Part shown: positions 9,274-17,916 of the stretch, in pieces
Numbering within the stretch: the stretch's first letter is position 1
Layout of the letters: every line of letters starts with the position of its first letter
From: Opitutia bacterium
GTDB taxonomy: Bacteria > Verrucomicrobiota > Verrucomicrobiia > Opitutales > Opitutaceae
Direction: 5' to 3'
NCBI GenBank assembly: GCA_016217545.1
Contig: JACRHT010000017.1
Span: forward strand, 310,001 to 374,000
Length of the DNA: 64,000 bases
Made by a program: the position numbers and the translations under genes
Notes under the pieces: model-generated
What the model was told of the DNA's origin: nothing
What the model saw: only the letters and a program-made list of their open reading frames with translations
Database searches by the model: none

Positions 9274-10485
9274 TCACTTGAACCAATCGAGCGGCACCGC
9301 CCGCGCCATCGCGCCGTAGCCGACGTCGTTGGCGTGGAGATGGTCGCCGGAATCGTAGTCCGTGCGCAGGCGCTGCGGATGCGTTGGATCGCGCATAACC
9401 TGATCGAAGTCCACGACCCCATCGAAACAGGTGCTGGCACGGATCCAGGCATTCAGCGCCAGACGCTGCGCCTCCTTCTCCGCGGAAAAATAGCCCGCAC
9501 CCGAAAACGGCAGCAACGTGCCGCAATAAACCTTGAGGCCGCGCTCGTGACCACGCGCCGCGACTTGCTGCAAGGCGGCGATCAAGGCGCCGACCCGCGA
9601 CGGATCGACCGCATGCGTGCCAATGTCGTTGGTGCCCTCCAGCACCAGCAGCGCTGACACCCCGGGCGTGGCGAAGACATCGCGCTCCAGACGCGCCAGC
9701 GCGCTTTCCCCATCGGACAGCCAGCGCGTGGGATCGGTCAGCAGGCAATTGCCACTGATGCCCGCGTTCACCACCCCGCGCGCCCGACGCGCCGCGTTCA
9801 ACCGATCCGTGAGTTGGTCGGGCCAGCGACGATTCGCGTCGAAGGTCGAGCAGGCGCCGTCGGTCAGCGAATCGCCGAGCACGACGAGGGAATCAGCGCG
9901 CGCCGAAGCGCGCACGCTGATTCCAGAGAGAAAAACCCAGCCGGAAACCTTGCGCGCGTCGTCCGGATACAGCTCGGCGGCGGTCTGGTTGCCGCGCACG
10001 GCGTAAACGGCCTGCAGGGTATCGTAGTGGACGCCGGCCCCGAACGAGCGACCAGCAACGTGGAGGCTGACCAGCAACTCCGCACCGGACGGCGCCGTGA
10101 GCTGGATCGGATCACTGAGCACGCGTGCGTTCGGCGCGAGAGTGATTTCGGTCTGTCCGCCGAACGTCACTGCGCGGTCCGATCCGGTCACCAGCCGGCT
10201 CCCGCGGTCGCGGCGCGCGAGATGCACCGCGTCGATCGTCACCGGTTCCGGATTGTAGGCGTTGGAGAGGCACAGGCGGAATTCGTCGCCGCCGAGCGAA
10301 ATGCGCACCGCCTGCCGCAGCGTTTCATCCTGGAACAGGAAACCCTCCTTCTGCATTTCCTCCGCGCTCCCGAGCCGCAGCCCGGGGCTCGTTCCCCAGG
10401 TGCCAACCCAGTGGGTCGCCGCGCTCACCGAGCCGCGCAGCGCGAGGACCAGCCAGGCCAAAACCAAGAAACGCAGGATATTCAT
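9274..10485 (-). CDS. Exported SGNH/GDSL hydrolase, two-domain esterase
   Basis: The start at 10485 gives 403 residues with a signal peptide (MNILRFLVLAWLVLALRGSVSA). An N-terminal beta-rich region opening HWVGTWGTSP leads to the catalytic domain: VVLGDSLTDG (block I Ser), NAGISGN (block II Gly), LEGTNDIG (block III Asn) and a terminal GDHLHANDVGYGAM (Asp/His). This architecture belongs to the exported SGNH hydrolases often annotated as GDSL lipases or acetyl esterases in polysaccharide loci. It probably deacetylates long glycans in the periplasm, complementing the cytosolic SGNH protein at 5177. An alternative upstream start would only add a non-homologous extension. Confidence 0.82.
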   Translation of the reverse strand: MNILRFLVLAWLVLALRGSVSAATHWVGTWGTSPGLRLGSAEEMQKEGFLFQDETLRQAVRISLGGDEFRLCLSNAYNPEPVTIDAVHLARRDRGSRLVTGSDRAVTFGGQTEITLAPNARVLSDPIQLTAPSGAELLVSLHVAGRSFGAGVHYDTLQAVYAVRGNQTAAELYPDDARKVSGWVFLSGISVRASARADSLVVLGDSLTDGACSTFDANRRWPDQLTDRLNAARRARGVVNAGISGNCLLTDPTRWLSDGESALARLERDVFATPGVSALLVLEGTNDIGTHAVDPSRVGALIAALQQVAARGHERGLKVYCGTLLPFSGAGYFSAEKEAQRLALNAWIRASTCFDGVVDFDQVMRDPTHPQRLRTDYDSGDHLHANDVGYGAMARAVPLDWFK

Positions 10486-10498
10486 AGGGAGAACACGC

Positions 10499-11620
10499 TC
10501 AGCGCGCGGAACACATTTTGGCCACCAGTGCCTGCATGGCCGACTCCTGCTTCTCGATGCTGCGCACGAGAGCGAACTGGTTGCGACAACGATCAAGGTT
10601 GTGGCACGGATGTCTCGTCTTGAAGTAAACGTCGCCCTCGAGGAAGTCCGTCAGGAAACGCACACCGATCTCGAACGTGATGAGCCGCCCCGAGAAGGCG
10701 AGGTGCGCGCACTCGGTCGGGTTGAGAAACGCGCCGGCCGAGGAGAGGTAGCCCGAAACCAAGCCCTCGAAAATATCCATGCGCATCTGCACATTGCGCG
10801 GCTCGGGATCGTCCTCCGCCGTGGAATTGGTCGCCGAGCGCACCATGTCGCCGAAATCGTAGAGCGCGAGGCCGGGCATTACGGTGTCGAGATCGATCAC
10901 GCACAGCGCGCGTCCGGTCGCGTCGTCGAGCATGACGTTGTTGAATTTGGTGTCGTTGTGCGTGATGCGTTCCGGCATCTGCCCCGCCGCGTGCAGTTCC
11001 AGCAGCCGGCCCACGATCGGCTCGCGAGAGAGCGCGAAGTCGATTTCAGCTGCGGCGGCCGCCACGCGGCCATGTGGATTCCGTTCGACGGCAGCGCGTA
11101 ACGTGGCGAAGCGGCGGGGCGTATCGTGAAAATGCGGGATGGTCTCGCGCAGCCGTTCGCCGGGGAGATCGACGAGCAGACTCTGAAACTCGCCCACAGC
11201 TGCGGCGGCTTCGCTCGCTTGATGCGCATCGCGCACAAGATCGTATGTCGCCGCCTTTTCGATGAAGAGGTAGCAGCGCCAATAGGTGCCCGCAGCGTCG
11301 CGGTGATAGGCCTCGCCCGAACGAGTCGGCACGAGCGTGAGCGCGCCGCGCGCACCGTGGATGCCCTCGATCGCGCGGCGCGCGGTGTGCGCGGTGACGC
11401 GTTGGATGTTTTCCATCAGCGCAGGCACGTCCTTGAAAATCCGGTGATTCACGCGCTGCAGGATGTAACGCACGGTGATGCCCGCCTGGTCGAAGGTGAC
11501 GGCGAACGTGTCGTTGATGTGGCCGCTGCCGTAGAGTGCGCCGGTGACGAACCTTCCAAGCAACGGGAAAGCGGCGGAAATGGCGGCGAGTTCGGCGGGC
11601 GAAGCGTTTCGGTCGGACAT
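10499..11620 (-). CDS. NahK-like N-acetylhexosamine/hexose 1-kinase (APH fold)
   Basis: The 373-residue protein has the aminoglycoside-phosphotransferase fold. The Brenner-type motif is ITHNDTKFNNVM (His221-Asp223) and the metal-binding segment VIDLDTVMPG (about 241-250). These exact motifs mark the N-acetylhexosamine 1-kinase (NahK) group, also mis-annotated as 'mucin desulfatase'. NahK phosphorylates GlcNAc or GalNAc at C1 with ATP, and some homologues accept mannose or glucose-type sugars. The ATG at 11620 is preceded by TTACCCC and lacks a Shine-Dalgarno sequence. It is cotranscribed with a nucleotidyltransferase and an EamA transporter (17-bp gap), which suggests sugar salvage. Confidence 0.82.
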   Translation of the reverse strand: MSDRNASPAELAAISAAFPLLGRFVTGALYGSGHINDTFAVTFDQAGITVRYILQRVNHRIFKDVPALMENIQRVTAHTARRAIEGIHGARGALTLVPTRSGEAYHRDAAGTYWRCYLFIEKAATYDLVRDAHQASEAAAAVGEFQSLLVDLPGERLRETIPHFHDTPRRFATLRAAVERNPHGRVAAAAAEIDFALSREPIVGRLLELHAAGQMPERITHNDTKFNNVMLDDATGRALCVIDLDTVMPGLALYDFGDMVRSATNSTAEDDPEPRNVQMRMDIFEGLVSGYLSSAGAFLNPTECAHLAFSGRLITFEIGVRFLTDFLEGDVYFKTRHPCHNLDRCRNQFALVRSIEKQESAMQALVAKMCSAR

Positions 11621-11637
11621 GGGGTAAGACAGGCAGA

Positions 11638-12555
11638 TTACGGCTGCTTCGTTTCGGCTGTGGACGGCAGGGGCTCTGGCGTCAGCGCCATGATGAGCGT
11701 CGCAACCAACGCGGCCGCGATGCCGACGAGGTTTATCCCATTCGGCACGGTGCGATAGAGCAGCAGGGATAGAAAAACCGTCAGGACCGGCGCGCCCGCA
11801 TTGATGAGCGGCGCCACCACCATCGCCTTGCCGTAGCGGAACGCGTAGACGAGCAGAAGCGCACCGATTGAGTTTAGACTCTGAATCGCGATCGCGGCCC
11901 AAAATCCACTCCAACCCCAGTTTATCGGCTGGTGCTCACCGACCATCATCCACGCCACCGGCAGGAACGGAAGGCTGCCCACGACCATGTAGAAAAAGAT
12001 GCTCTCGGCGCTCATGCGGCGGTTGGCATGCGAGATCACGTAGCCCTGCACGCCCCACGTCAGGAAGACGAACAGCGCGAGCAGCAGCCAGCCGGTGCCT
12101 TTCGCTCCTCCCGCGGGCGGCGTATAGGAAAGCAACACCCCGGCCACGAGGGACAGCGCGATGCCGACCCAGTCCTTGCGCGCCACGCGCTCGCGCAAAA
12201 GCACAAACGCCAAAGCTACTGTCACGACCGGTGAAAGCGAGACGATCGGGAAAACCAAATACGCCGGCGCCAGCCGCAGCACTTTGAATAACGCGAGCTG
12301 CCCACTTGCGCCAAGCACGCCGGCCAGCAGCCCCAACGTGACGGAAACTGCGTCGCGCTCCACTTTCCAACCCGCGCGCCAAAGCGCGAAGAGCGCCGGC
12401 GGAAACAACGTGAACGTCCACACGATGTAGCCCAGCGCCTCCGGAAATCCGGCGCGCGCAGTCGAATCAATAAGCGCCCCCCAGACCCCCCACGTCGCCA
12501 TTGTCAGCACCGCATAGTAAAACCACCAACGCGAAGGATTCACGGCAGCATTCAT
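11638..12555 (-). CDS. EamA/DMT-family inner-membrane transporter
   Basis: A 305-residue, highly hydrophobic protein with about ten membrane helices in two repeated halves. It begins MNAAVNPSRWWFYYAVLTMATWGVWG, the DMT/EamA pattern (10-helix drug/metabolite transporters), and has FPIVSLSPVVTVALAF at the end of the first repeat. The ATG at 12555 overlaps the TGA of the GNAT gene as ATGA, so translation is probably coupled. A GTG 12 bases upstream is an alternative. Substrate unknown; the next gene encodes a sugar kinase, so export or import of a sugar or metabolite is plausible. Confidence 0.8.
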   Translation of the reverse strand: MNAAVNPSRWWFYYAVLTMATWGVWGALIDSTARAGFPEALGYIVWTFTLFPPALFALWRAGWKVERDAVSVTLGLLAGVLGASGQLALFKVLRLAPAYLVFPIVSLSPVVTVALAFVLLRERVARKDWVGIALSLVAGVLLSYTPPAGGAKGTGWLLLALFVFLTWGVQGYVISHANRRMSAESIFFYMVVGSLPFLPVAWMMVGEHQPINWGWSGFWAAIAIQSLNSIGALLLVYAFRYGKAMVVAPLINAGAPVLTVFLSLLLYRTVPNGINLVGIAAALVATLIMALTPEPLPSTAETKQP

Positions 12556-13757
12556 GAGACGCGGCACTTATCGGCTTTTTTCGCGCGCGTGACGTCGCTT
12601 AGCGCACCGGCGAGCGCTCGCGCCTTTCGCCGGTCCGTTGCGGGCACGGCCACGAGCGCGGTGTCAGGCGCTTCGGTTTTGATTCGCTGCCGGACCGCCC
12701 GCACCAACTCACGCACGACACCCCGGCGCCGGCGAAGTAATCCAGGCACGCAGTAGAAATCGACCTCGTAGACGCTGCGCGCCGGAGAACGTCGCGCGGC
12801 GCAGACCGCGACGATTCCAAGTCGCGAGTCGCGCAAGACGACGCTGACATCCTCCGGGGGTGTGCCGGCTGCCAGCACCGGACGAATTCGCACCACAAAC
12901 TCGCGCTCAAATTCCGGACCATCGCGCACCCCCCACGAGGCGACACGGCCCGTGAAATCCCGCGGCGGATGCAGGTTCAGCAGTAAAAAAAGACCGCCCA
13001 AATCGCCGGCGCGCACCGGTTCGAGCCGCAATTTTCCCGTCGGCAGCGAGTATAGCGCCCGCAACCTCGTCACCAACCGAGCCTGCTCCCGGCCCATGCG
13101 CGCACGTCCATTCTCGCTCGGAGCAGGGGCAGAATTCAGTCTCTGCCCGAGGGCGAAAATCCGTGCATTAATTACCATGATCCAAGCGGCAGAATCAGCA
13201 TCGCGTCGTTCGCGCAGCACGGTGTAGCCGAGGCGCTCATACATTCCGTAGGCGGCACGCTCGCCCTGCTTGGCCCGAAAAAGCCGGTCGTCGGTCTCGA
13301 GCACCACGAATGGAACGCCCTCCGCCAACGCAGCTCCGGTCACCGCCTCGGTCACGAGCGTGCCCAATCCGTAACCACCCCACCCTTGCGCCGCACGCAC
13401 GTGCGCCAGTAAACCAGCGCCCGCCGCGCAAGCGGAGCTGAAGACTGCGGCATGCGCGACCAAGCGACCGCTTTCCTTTTCCGTCACCAGCGCGAACACG
13501 CCGCGCGACTCAAGGTAAAGTCCGAGGTATTCGTTCAGGATCGTGCCGGTCCAATCGACCCCCTTCTGCACCAGCAAGCCCTTCACGATTTCCTCAAGAA
13601 TCGAGAGCGTGGAGCGGCCGGTGGCCAGGGCCGCCGACTCGACCACGGCGATGCCGTTTCCCACGTGCAGCGCGCCCTCGAAAATTTGACCGGTCTGGCG
13701 GTGGCGGCGACGCACGCTGCGGGAACGCGGTCGCATCGAAAGGGGCTGGGAGGACAT
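12552..13757 (-). CDS. Tandem GNAT-type acetyltransferase
   Basis: From the ATG at 13757 the product has 401 residues. The first half shows a GNAT pattern: a strand with AHVRAAQGWGGYGLGTLV, the acetyl-CoA loop region (Q/R-x-x-G-x-G/A-like), VVLETDD and MYERLGYTVLRER near residue 200. The second half looks like a weaker, diverged GNAT domain (YEVDFYCVPG and RRRRGVVRELV). Such double GNATs acetylate amines on small molecules, aminosugars or proteins. It heads the minus-strand run that goes on to EamA, the NahK-like kinase, SGNH and the nucleotidyltransferase. The motif GTTTTGCAGTAAAC lies 80-93 bp upstream. The ATG was preferred over a GTG 30 bases upstream. Confidence 0.65.
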   Translation of the reverse strand: MSSQPLSMRPRSRSVRRRHRQTGQIFEGALHVGNGIAVVESAALATGRSTLSILEEIVKGLLVQKGVDWTGTILNEYLGLYLESRGVFALVTEKESGRLVAHAAVFSSACAAGAGLLAHVRAAQGWGGYGLGTLVTEAVTGAALAEGVPFVVLETDDRLFRAKQGERAAYGMYERLGYTVLRERRDADSAAWIMVINARIFALGQRLNSAPAPSENGRARMGREQARLVTRLRALYSLPTGKLRLEPVRAGDLGGLFLLLNLHPPRDFTGRVASWGVRDGPEFEREFVVRIRPVLAAGTPPEDVSVVLRDSRLGIVAVCAARRSPARSVYEVDFYCVPGLLRRRRGVVRELVRAVRQRIKTEAPDTALVAVPATDRRKARALAGALSDVTRAKKADKCRVS

Positions 13758-13836
13758 GGCTGGATGACCCACGAGATCTTTCGCCACCTGATGAAACCAA
13801 AGCCGGAAGCTGTCGAGCTGGCGGCCGACCGAGGTT

Positions 13837-13850
13837 GTTTTGCAGTAAAC
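13837..13850. promoter_or_regulatory. Candidate operator: GCAGTAAAC motif with GTTT/AAAC dyad
   Basis: The sequence GTTTTGCAGTAAAC differs at one base from the 14-mer at 8312-8325. It lies 80-93 bp upstream of the GNAT start (13757). A second copy of the core follows at 13937-13945 in the same spacer. Probably the binding site of a sugar-responsive regulator such as the LacI protein at 26624. Confidence 0.5.
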
Positions 13851-13928
13851 TCACCACACGCCCCACGCCGCTCGATGGTCGGAAAAGACGCCACGCCGGG
13901 GCGTGCGATCAGCGTCCCGCGGGTAGAT

Positions 13929-13946
13929 TTTACCTATGCAGTAAAG
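13929..13946. promoter_or_regulatory. Candidate operator: TATGCAGTAAA with TTTAC on the other side
   Basis: TTTACCTATGCAGTAAAG contains the shared core TGCAGTAAA and an inverted TTTAC arm, giving TTTAC-7 bp-GTAAA. It lies in the divergent spacer between the GNAT operon (minus) and the deacetylase operon (plus), 210 bp upstream of the latter's ATG. The rest of the spacer (13758-14155) shows no convincing gene. Confidence 0.45.
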
Positions 13947-14155
13947 TGCACTCCGGAATGCGCTTCTTCGCTCTTTCTCCTCTGAAAATCAGACCCTCGC
14001 CCAACGCGGGCGCGCGCCTGCGGCTCGTTTACCAGAACACGATCCGCTTCCCCCTTGCGCGCGGCACGAGGCACTGCAAAGAGCGTCCGGCATTCGCGTT
14101 CACTCAGACCGCAAGCGGTCTGGCCCGCCTCTTTCAGTTTCTTAAGCCACCCGTG

Positions 14156-14839
14156 ATGAAGATCGTTCAATGTTGGGATGATGGTGTCGTCGACGACATC
14201 CGCTTGTGCTCGCTACTGCGGGCGCGCGGAGCGCGCGCTACTTTCAATCTCAACTACGGACTGCACGGCGCCGGTCGCGGTCACGCTTGGGTCTACCAGC
14301 AAACCAAGGTCGTGCAGAGACTGGCTCTCGCCGAACTCCACGAGACGTATCTGGGCTTCACGATCGCAAATCACACGCTAACCCATCCGTTTCCCTCCCG
14401 TCTCTCTCTAAGCGAGTGGCGTCGAGAAGTCACCGACGGACGCGCGCAGCTGCAGGATCATTTCCAACAGGAAGTGAGCGGCTTTGCCTATCCCTACGGC
14501 GAATACGACGATGCCTTGGCGGAAGTCGTCAGGGATGCGGGCCACGTTTATGCTCGGACTTGTCGCAACGCCACGCCCTGCCTACCCGCAGACGACAATC
14601 TGATGCTGGCGACCGATTGCCATCATGCCGACCCGGCCTTTTGGGAGCGCTATGGTGCCGCAAAAGCAGCGCGCGCGCCGGTGTTCTATTTCTGGGGTCA
14701 CAGCTACGAGTTTATGACCGAGTCCGACTGGGCCGACTTCGATGCGAAAATGCAACGCATCAGCGCCGATCCCGACGTCCAATGGGCCGACTTGCCCGAA
14801 CTGTTCAACTCCTCGGCGAGGAACCGACCGACCTTCTGA
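14156..14839 (+). CDS. Polysaccharide deacetylase-like protein (CE4 / NodB fold)
   Basis: The 227-residue protein begins MKIVQCWDDGVVDD, with the metal-binding Asp pair of NodB-type enzymes, and has the His-x3-His metal motif in NHTLTHPF. It continues with VSGFAYPYGEYDD (the 'yPyGxxd' motif) and ends with YFWGHSYEF, which supplies the late catalytic His. There is no signal peptide, so it is cytosolic and may remove an N- or O-acetyl group from a small oligosaccharide. The ATG at 14156 was chosen because homology starts there and the upstream open frame is unlike any protein. Its stop overlaps the start of the next gene (TGATG). Confidence 0.82.
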   Translation: MKIVQCWDDGVVDDIRLCSLLRARGARATFNLNYGLHGAGRGHAWVYQQTKVVQRLALAELHETYLGFTIANHTLTHPFPSRLSLSEWRREVTDGRAQLQDHFQQEVSGFAYPYGEYDDALAEVVRDAGHVYARTCRNATPCLPADDNLMLATDCHHADPAFWERYGAAKAARAPVFYFWGHSYEFMTESDWADFDAKMQRISADPDVQWADLPELFNSSARNRPTF

Positions 14840-15861
14840 TGCGCACCACCCACAAGATCAAAGCCGCGTTTTTCTCCGGGCCCGCCGATTGGCTTCCGAT
14901 TTCCCCCATCGACTACACCTACGGCAACGGCCGGCGCGCGCAGCTCGCGGCGCTTTGCGACCTGTATCCGCGCACCGTCACGGCGGAGAATCTCGCTGGA
15001 ATGGTTCCGGAGCTGAGTGAGCTCGAGGTGATTTTTTCGACGTGGGGCATGCCCTGCCTCACGGAAACCCAACTGGAGTTTTTTCCCAAGCTCCGCGTGC
15101 TGTTCTACGCCGCCGGTTCGGTGAGTCATTTCGCGGCGCCGTTCCTGAAGCGAGGCATTCAGATCGTAAGCGCTAAGGAGGCAAACGCGGACTCGGTCGC
15201 GGAATTCTGCCTGGGGCAAATCCTACTCGGCACCAAGGGCTACTTTCGCAACTCCCGCGAATACCGCGCTCCGGAAGCGTGGCCATCTTGCCATCGCGGA
15301 CCAGGCAACTACGCGGAGACCGTTGCGCTGATCGGCGTGGGCGCGGTCGCCCGCAAGACCGCGGCGTTGCTGCGGCACTTCAAACTCAAACTCTTGCTGG
15401 TGGAGGACTATCTCTCGGAAGCCGAGGCTCACGCGCTCGGCGGCACGAAGGTCTCGCTTGAGGAGGCCTTCACCTCGGCCTTCGTGGTGTCGAACCACCT
15501 CGCGGATTTTCCGCATACGCGCGGTGCGATCCGCACCCACCATTTTCTATCCATGCGACCCGGCGCGGTTTTCCTCAACACCGGCCGCGGTCCGCAGGTC
15601 GACGAAGCCGGTCTGGTGGAGGCTCTCGCCCGGCGGCCCGATTTGACCGCGCTCCTTGATGTGACTGAGGCCGAGCCGCTGCCGTCCGGGTCGCCGCTGT
15701 ATGCGCTCCCCAACGTGCATCTGTCCACTCATCTGGCGGGTGCCATGAACAATGAGGCGGCGCGACTCGCCGATCTCGTGATCGACGAGTTCATCGCCTA
15801 CCGCGATGGACAACCTCTCCGTCACAGCGTCGCGCCGGGGAGTCTGACTCAGCGCGCCTGA
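14839..15861 (+). CDS. D-isomer-specific 2-hydroxyacid dehydrogenase family protein
   Basis: From the ATG at 14839, which overlaps the TGA of the deacetylase gene, the product has 340 residues. The NAD-binding segment reads VALIGVGAVARKTAALLR (third Gly replaced by Ala). The catalytic residues of the family are visible: Arg in LNTGRGPQVDE, Glu in DVTEAEPLP and His in LSTHLAG. The enzyme should reduce a 2-oxoacid or oxidise a D-2-hydroxyacid with NAD(P). Members in sugar loci often act on glyoxylate/hydroxypyruvate or sugar acids; the real substrate cannot be read from the sequence. It is translationally coupled to the deacetylase and 18 bp upstream of the DUF5107 gene. Confidence 0.85.
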   Translation: MRTTHKIKAAFFSGPADWLPISPIDYTYGNGRRAQLAALCDLYPRTVTAENLAGMVPELSELEVIFSTWGMPCLTETQLEFFPKLRVLFYAAGSVSHFAAPFLKRGIQIVSAKEANADSVAEFCLGQILLGTKGYFRNSREYRAPEAWPSCHRGPGNYAETVALIGVGAVARKTAALLRHFKLKLLLVEDYLSEAEAHALGGTKVSLEEAFTSAFVVSNHLADFPHTRGAIRTHHFLSMRPGAVFLNTGRGPQVDEAGLVEALARRPDLTALLDVTEAEPLPSGSPLYALPNVHLSTHLAGAMNNEAARLADLVIDEFIAYRDGQPLRHSVAPGSLTQRA

Positions 15862-15879
15862 TCTATCCGCTCCCAAGCT

Positions 15880-17898
15880 ATGACCTCGCTCACTTCCGCA
15901 CCTTACATTCTACCGGCCGGCCGACTCGGCGGCGAGAATCCACTCCCGGTCTTTCGTTCCCTCAGCGAAAATTTCCCGATCAACGTCGATCCGCAGCTGC
16001 CGGACGAGGAGCGCCGGTATGCGGGCTGGAAGGCGCAGTTCCGCATGCTGCCGCACCGGCTGCAGGACGACTACGATCGCGAGCGACAGCCACGTGCGTT
16101 CCGCTCTCTCGTGCTGCAAAACAAGCATCTGCGCGCCACCTTTCTGCCTGAACTAGGCGGCCGACTCGTCTCGCTCGTGCATTTGGCGGAACAGCGGGAG
16201 TTGCTCGATCGCAATCCCGTGTTTCAGCCGGCTAATCTCGCGATTCGCAACGCGTGGTTCAGTGGCGGCATCGAGTGGAATATGGGCTGTTTCGGTCATC
16301 ATCACCTGACCTGCTCGCCCGTGTTCGCCGCTCGCGTGCCAGCGCCGCAGGGCTACGACATTCTCCGGTTCTACGAATTCGACCGCACGAAGGCGTTCCC
16401 GTGGCAGATCGATTTTCACCTTCCGCCCGACTCGCGCTGTCTGCTCGCGCGCGTGCGGCTGCTGAATCCACACACGCACGAGATCCCAATGTATTGGTGG
16501 TCGAACATCGCTGTGCCAGAGACTCCCGGCACACGCGTGCTGGTGCCCGCCGACACTTGCCTCCACAACGTCGGCGAGCAACCGCTGGCCATCGACAAGA
16601 TGCCGGAGCTCTTCGGACGCGACGCGAGCTACAGTTCCTCGTTGCCGATCACGCACGAATTCTTCTACCGCTTGGAGAACACGCGCCGACCATGGATTGC
16701 CGCGGTGGCGGAGGACGGGAAAGGACTTGGCCAGATGTCCACCGCCCGACTGCAAGGCCGCAAGATGTTCTGCTGGGGCATGGGCAGCGGCGGGCGAAAC
16801 TGGCAGACTTATCTTTCCGAGCCGGGTCGCGCCTACATCGAGATCCAGGCCGGACTCGCCAGACTCCAGGCCGCGTGCTTGCCAATGCCCGCGCGTGCCG
16901 AGTGGTCATGGACTGAAGCTTACGGCATGCTGGCCGGCGATCCCGACACGTTGCACTCGCCCGACTGGTCCGTGGCACGAATTGCCGCGGAGCAAGGCAT
17001 GGAGCGTCTGCTGCCGGTCCACGAACTCGAGACCTGGCATCAGGCGGCCGCGGCAACGGCGACACTCCCACCACGCGAGATTCTTCACGTCGGCTCCGGC
17101 TGGGGCGCTCTAGAACGGCTGCGGGCCGCACGACAGGGCACACATTGCTACCTCCCGGTCGAGATGGAGTTTCCTCTTTCGAGCCTGACCGCCGAGCAGC
17201 AGCCTTGGTTGGAATTGCTCGAGGCGGGCGCGCTGCCCGCATGCTCGGCCACCACACCGGATCCGGGCGCCTATCTGATCCAGGATGAATGGCGCTGGCT
17301 GCTCGAGCGCGCACTCGCCGCCGGGCGTGGAGATCATTGGCTCAGCTGGTATCACCTCGGCGTCGCCCACTTGGAAAACTACGAAGTCGCTGGCGCGCGC
17401 AGCGCGTGGGAGCGCTCGCTCGCGCTGCAACCGACTGCGTGGGCCCATCGCAACCTGTCGCAGCTCGCACGCCAGCAAGGTCAGTCCACCGTTGCCCTCG
17501 AGCATTATGCCCAGGCGTGGGCCTGCGGCCCGCACCCGAGCGCGCTCGCGATCGAATACGCACAATACCTCGCCGACTTGCAGCTCTACGATCGGCTCGA
17601 TGCCTTTGTCGGCGCACTGGAACCGGCGCTGGCATCCCATGAGCGAATGACGATCTTCCGCGCGCTCGGGGCGCTGAAGGCGGGACGGCTCGACGAGGTC
17701 GCACCGGTCTTTGCCTATCCGTTCGCCACGATCCGCGAAGGCGAGCTCACGCTGACGAACCTCTGGTTCGAGTGGCACGCGCGCCAACTGGCCGCGCGCG
17801 AAAAGGTGCCATTCGATTCCGCGCTCCTCGCGCGGGCGCAGCGAGAATTTCCGCCGCCGTGCAACATCGACTTTCGGTTGCTGGCGGGCGGCGCCTGA
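15880..17898 (+). CDS. DUF5107 domain protein with C-terminal TPR repeats
   Basis: The 672-residue protein opens with a DUF5107-type galactose-mutarotase-like beta-sandwich region: LPELGGRLVSLVH, FSGGIEWNMGCFGHHHLTCSPVFA, MYWWSNIAVPET and FCWGMGSGGRNWQ. These are hallmarks of DUF5107 proteins, which share the fold that binds sugars in GH65/aldose-epimerase-like enzymes. The C-terminal third (from about residue 480) holds TPR units such as WLSWYHLGVAHLENYEVAGA and AHRNLSQLARQQGQ. No signal peptide is visible. Function unknown; consistent presence of this family in glycan loci suggests handling of an oligosaccharide, perhaps with a partner protein bound by the TPRs. It is the last gene of the plus-strand trio and converges on the MFS gene. 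Confidence 0.75.
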   Translation: MTSLTSAPYILPAGRLGGENPLPVFRSLSENFPINVDPQLPDEERRYAGWKAQFRMLPHRLQDDYDRERQPRAFRSLVLQNKHLRATFLPELGGRLVSLVHLAEQRELLDRNPVFQPANLAIRNAWFSGGIEWNMGCFGHHHLTCSPVFAARVPAPQGYDILRFYEFDRTKAFPWQIDFHLPPDSRCLLARVRLLNPHTHEIPMYWWSNIAVPETPGTRVLVPADTCLHNVGEQPLAIDKMPELFGRDASYSSSLPITHEFFYRLENTRRPWIAAVAEDGKGLGQMSTARLQGRKMFCWGMGSGGRNWQTYLSEPGRAYIEIQAGLARLQAACLPMPARAEWSWTEAYGMLAGDPDTLHSPDWSVARIAAEQGMERLLPVHELETWHQAAAATATLPPREILHVGSGWGALERLRAARQGTHCYLPVEMEFPLSSLTAEQQPWLELLEAGALPACSATTPDPGAYLIQDEWRWLLERALAAGRGDHWLSWYHLGVAHLENYEVAGARSAWERSLALQPTAWAHRNLSQLARQQGQSTVALEHYAQAWACGPHPSALAIEYAQYLADLQLYDRLDAFVGALEPALASHERMTIFRALGALKAGRLDEVAPVFAYPFATIREGELTLTNLWFEWHARQLAAREKVPFDSALLARAQREFPPPCNIDFRLLAGGA

Positions 17899-17916
17899 AT
17901 TGGGCGCGCGCCGCGC

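Noticed and set aside
9249-9452. Longer N-terminus for the nucleotidyltransferase
   Set aside because: The extra 68 codons have wrong-frame character and cover the end of the upstream SGNH gene; ATG 9248 starts right at the conserved motif.
12980-12987. A further GCAGTAAA
   Set aside because: It lies inside the GNAT coding sequence, followed by a run of A, and has neither the TATG/GTTT flank nor a promoter position.
13835-14155. Longer N-terminus for the polysaccharide deacetylase
   Set aside because: It covers the divergent promoter spacer with the repeated GCAGTAAA motifs and has no homology-like sequence; the family starts at MKIVQCWDDG.
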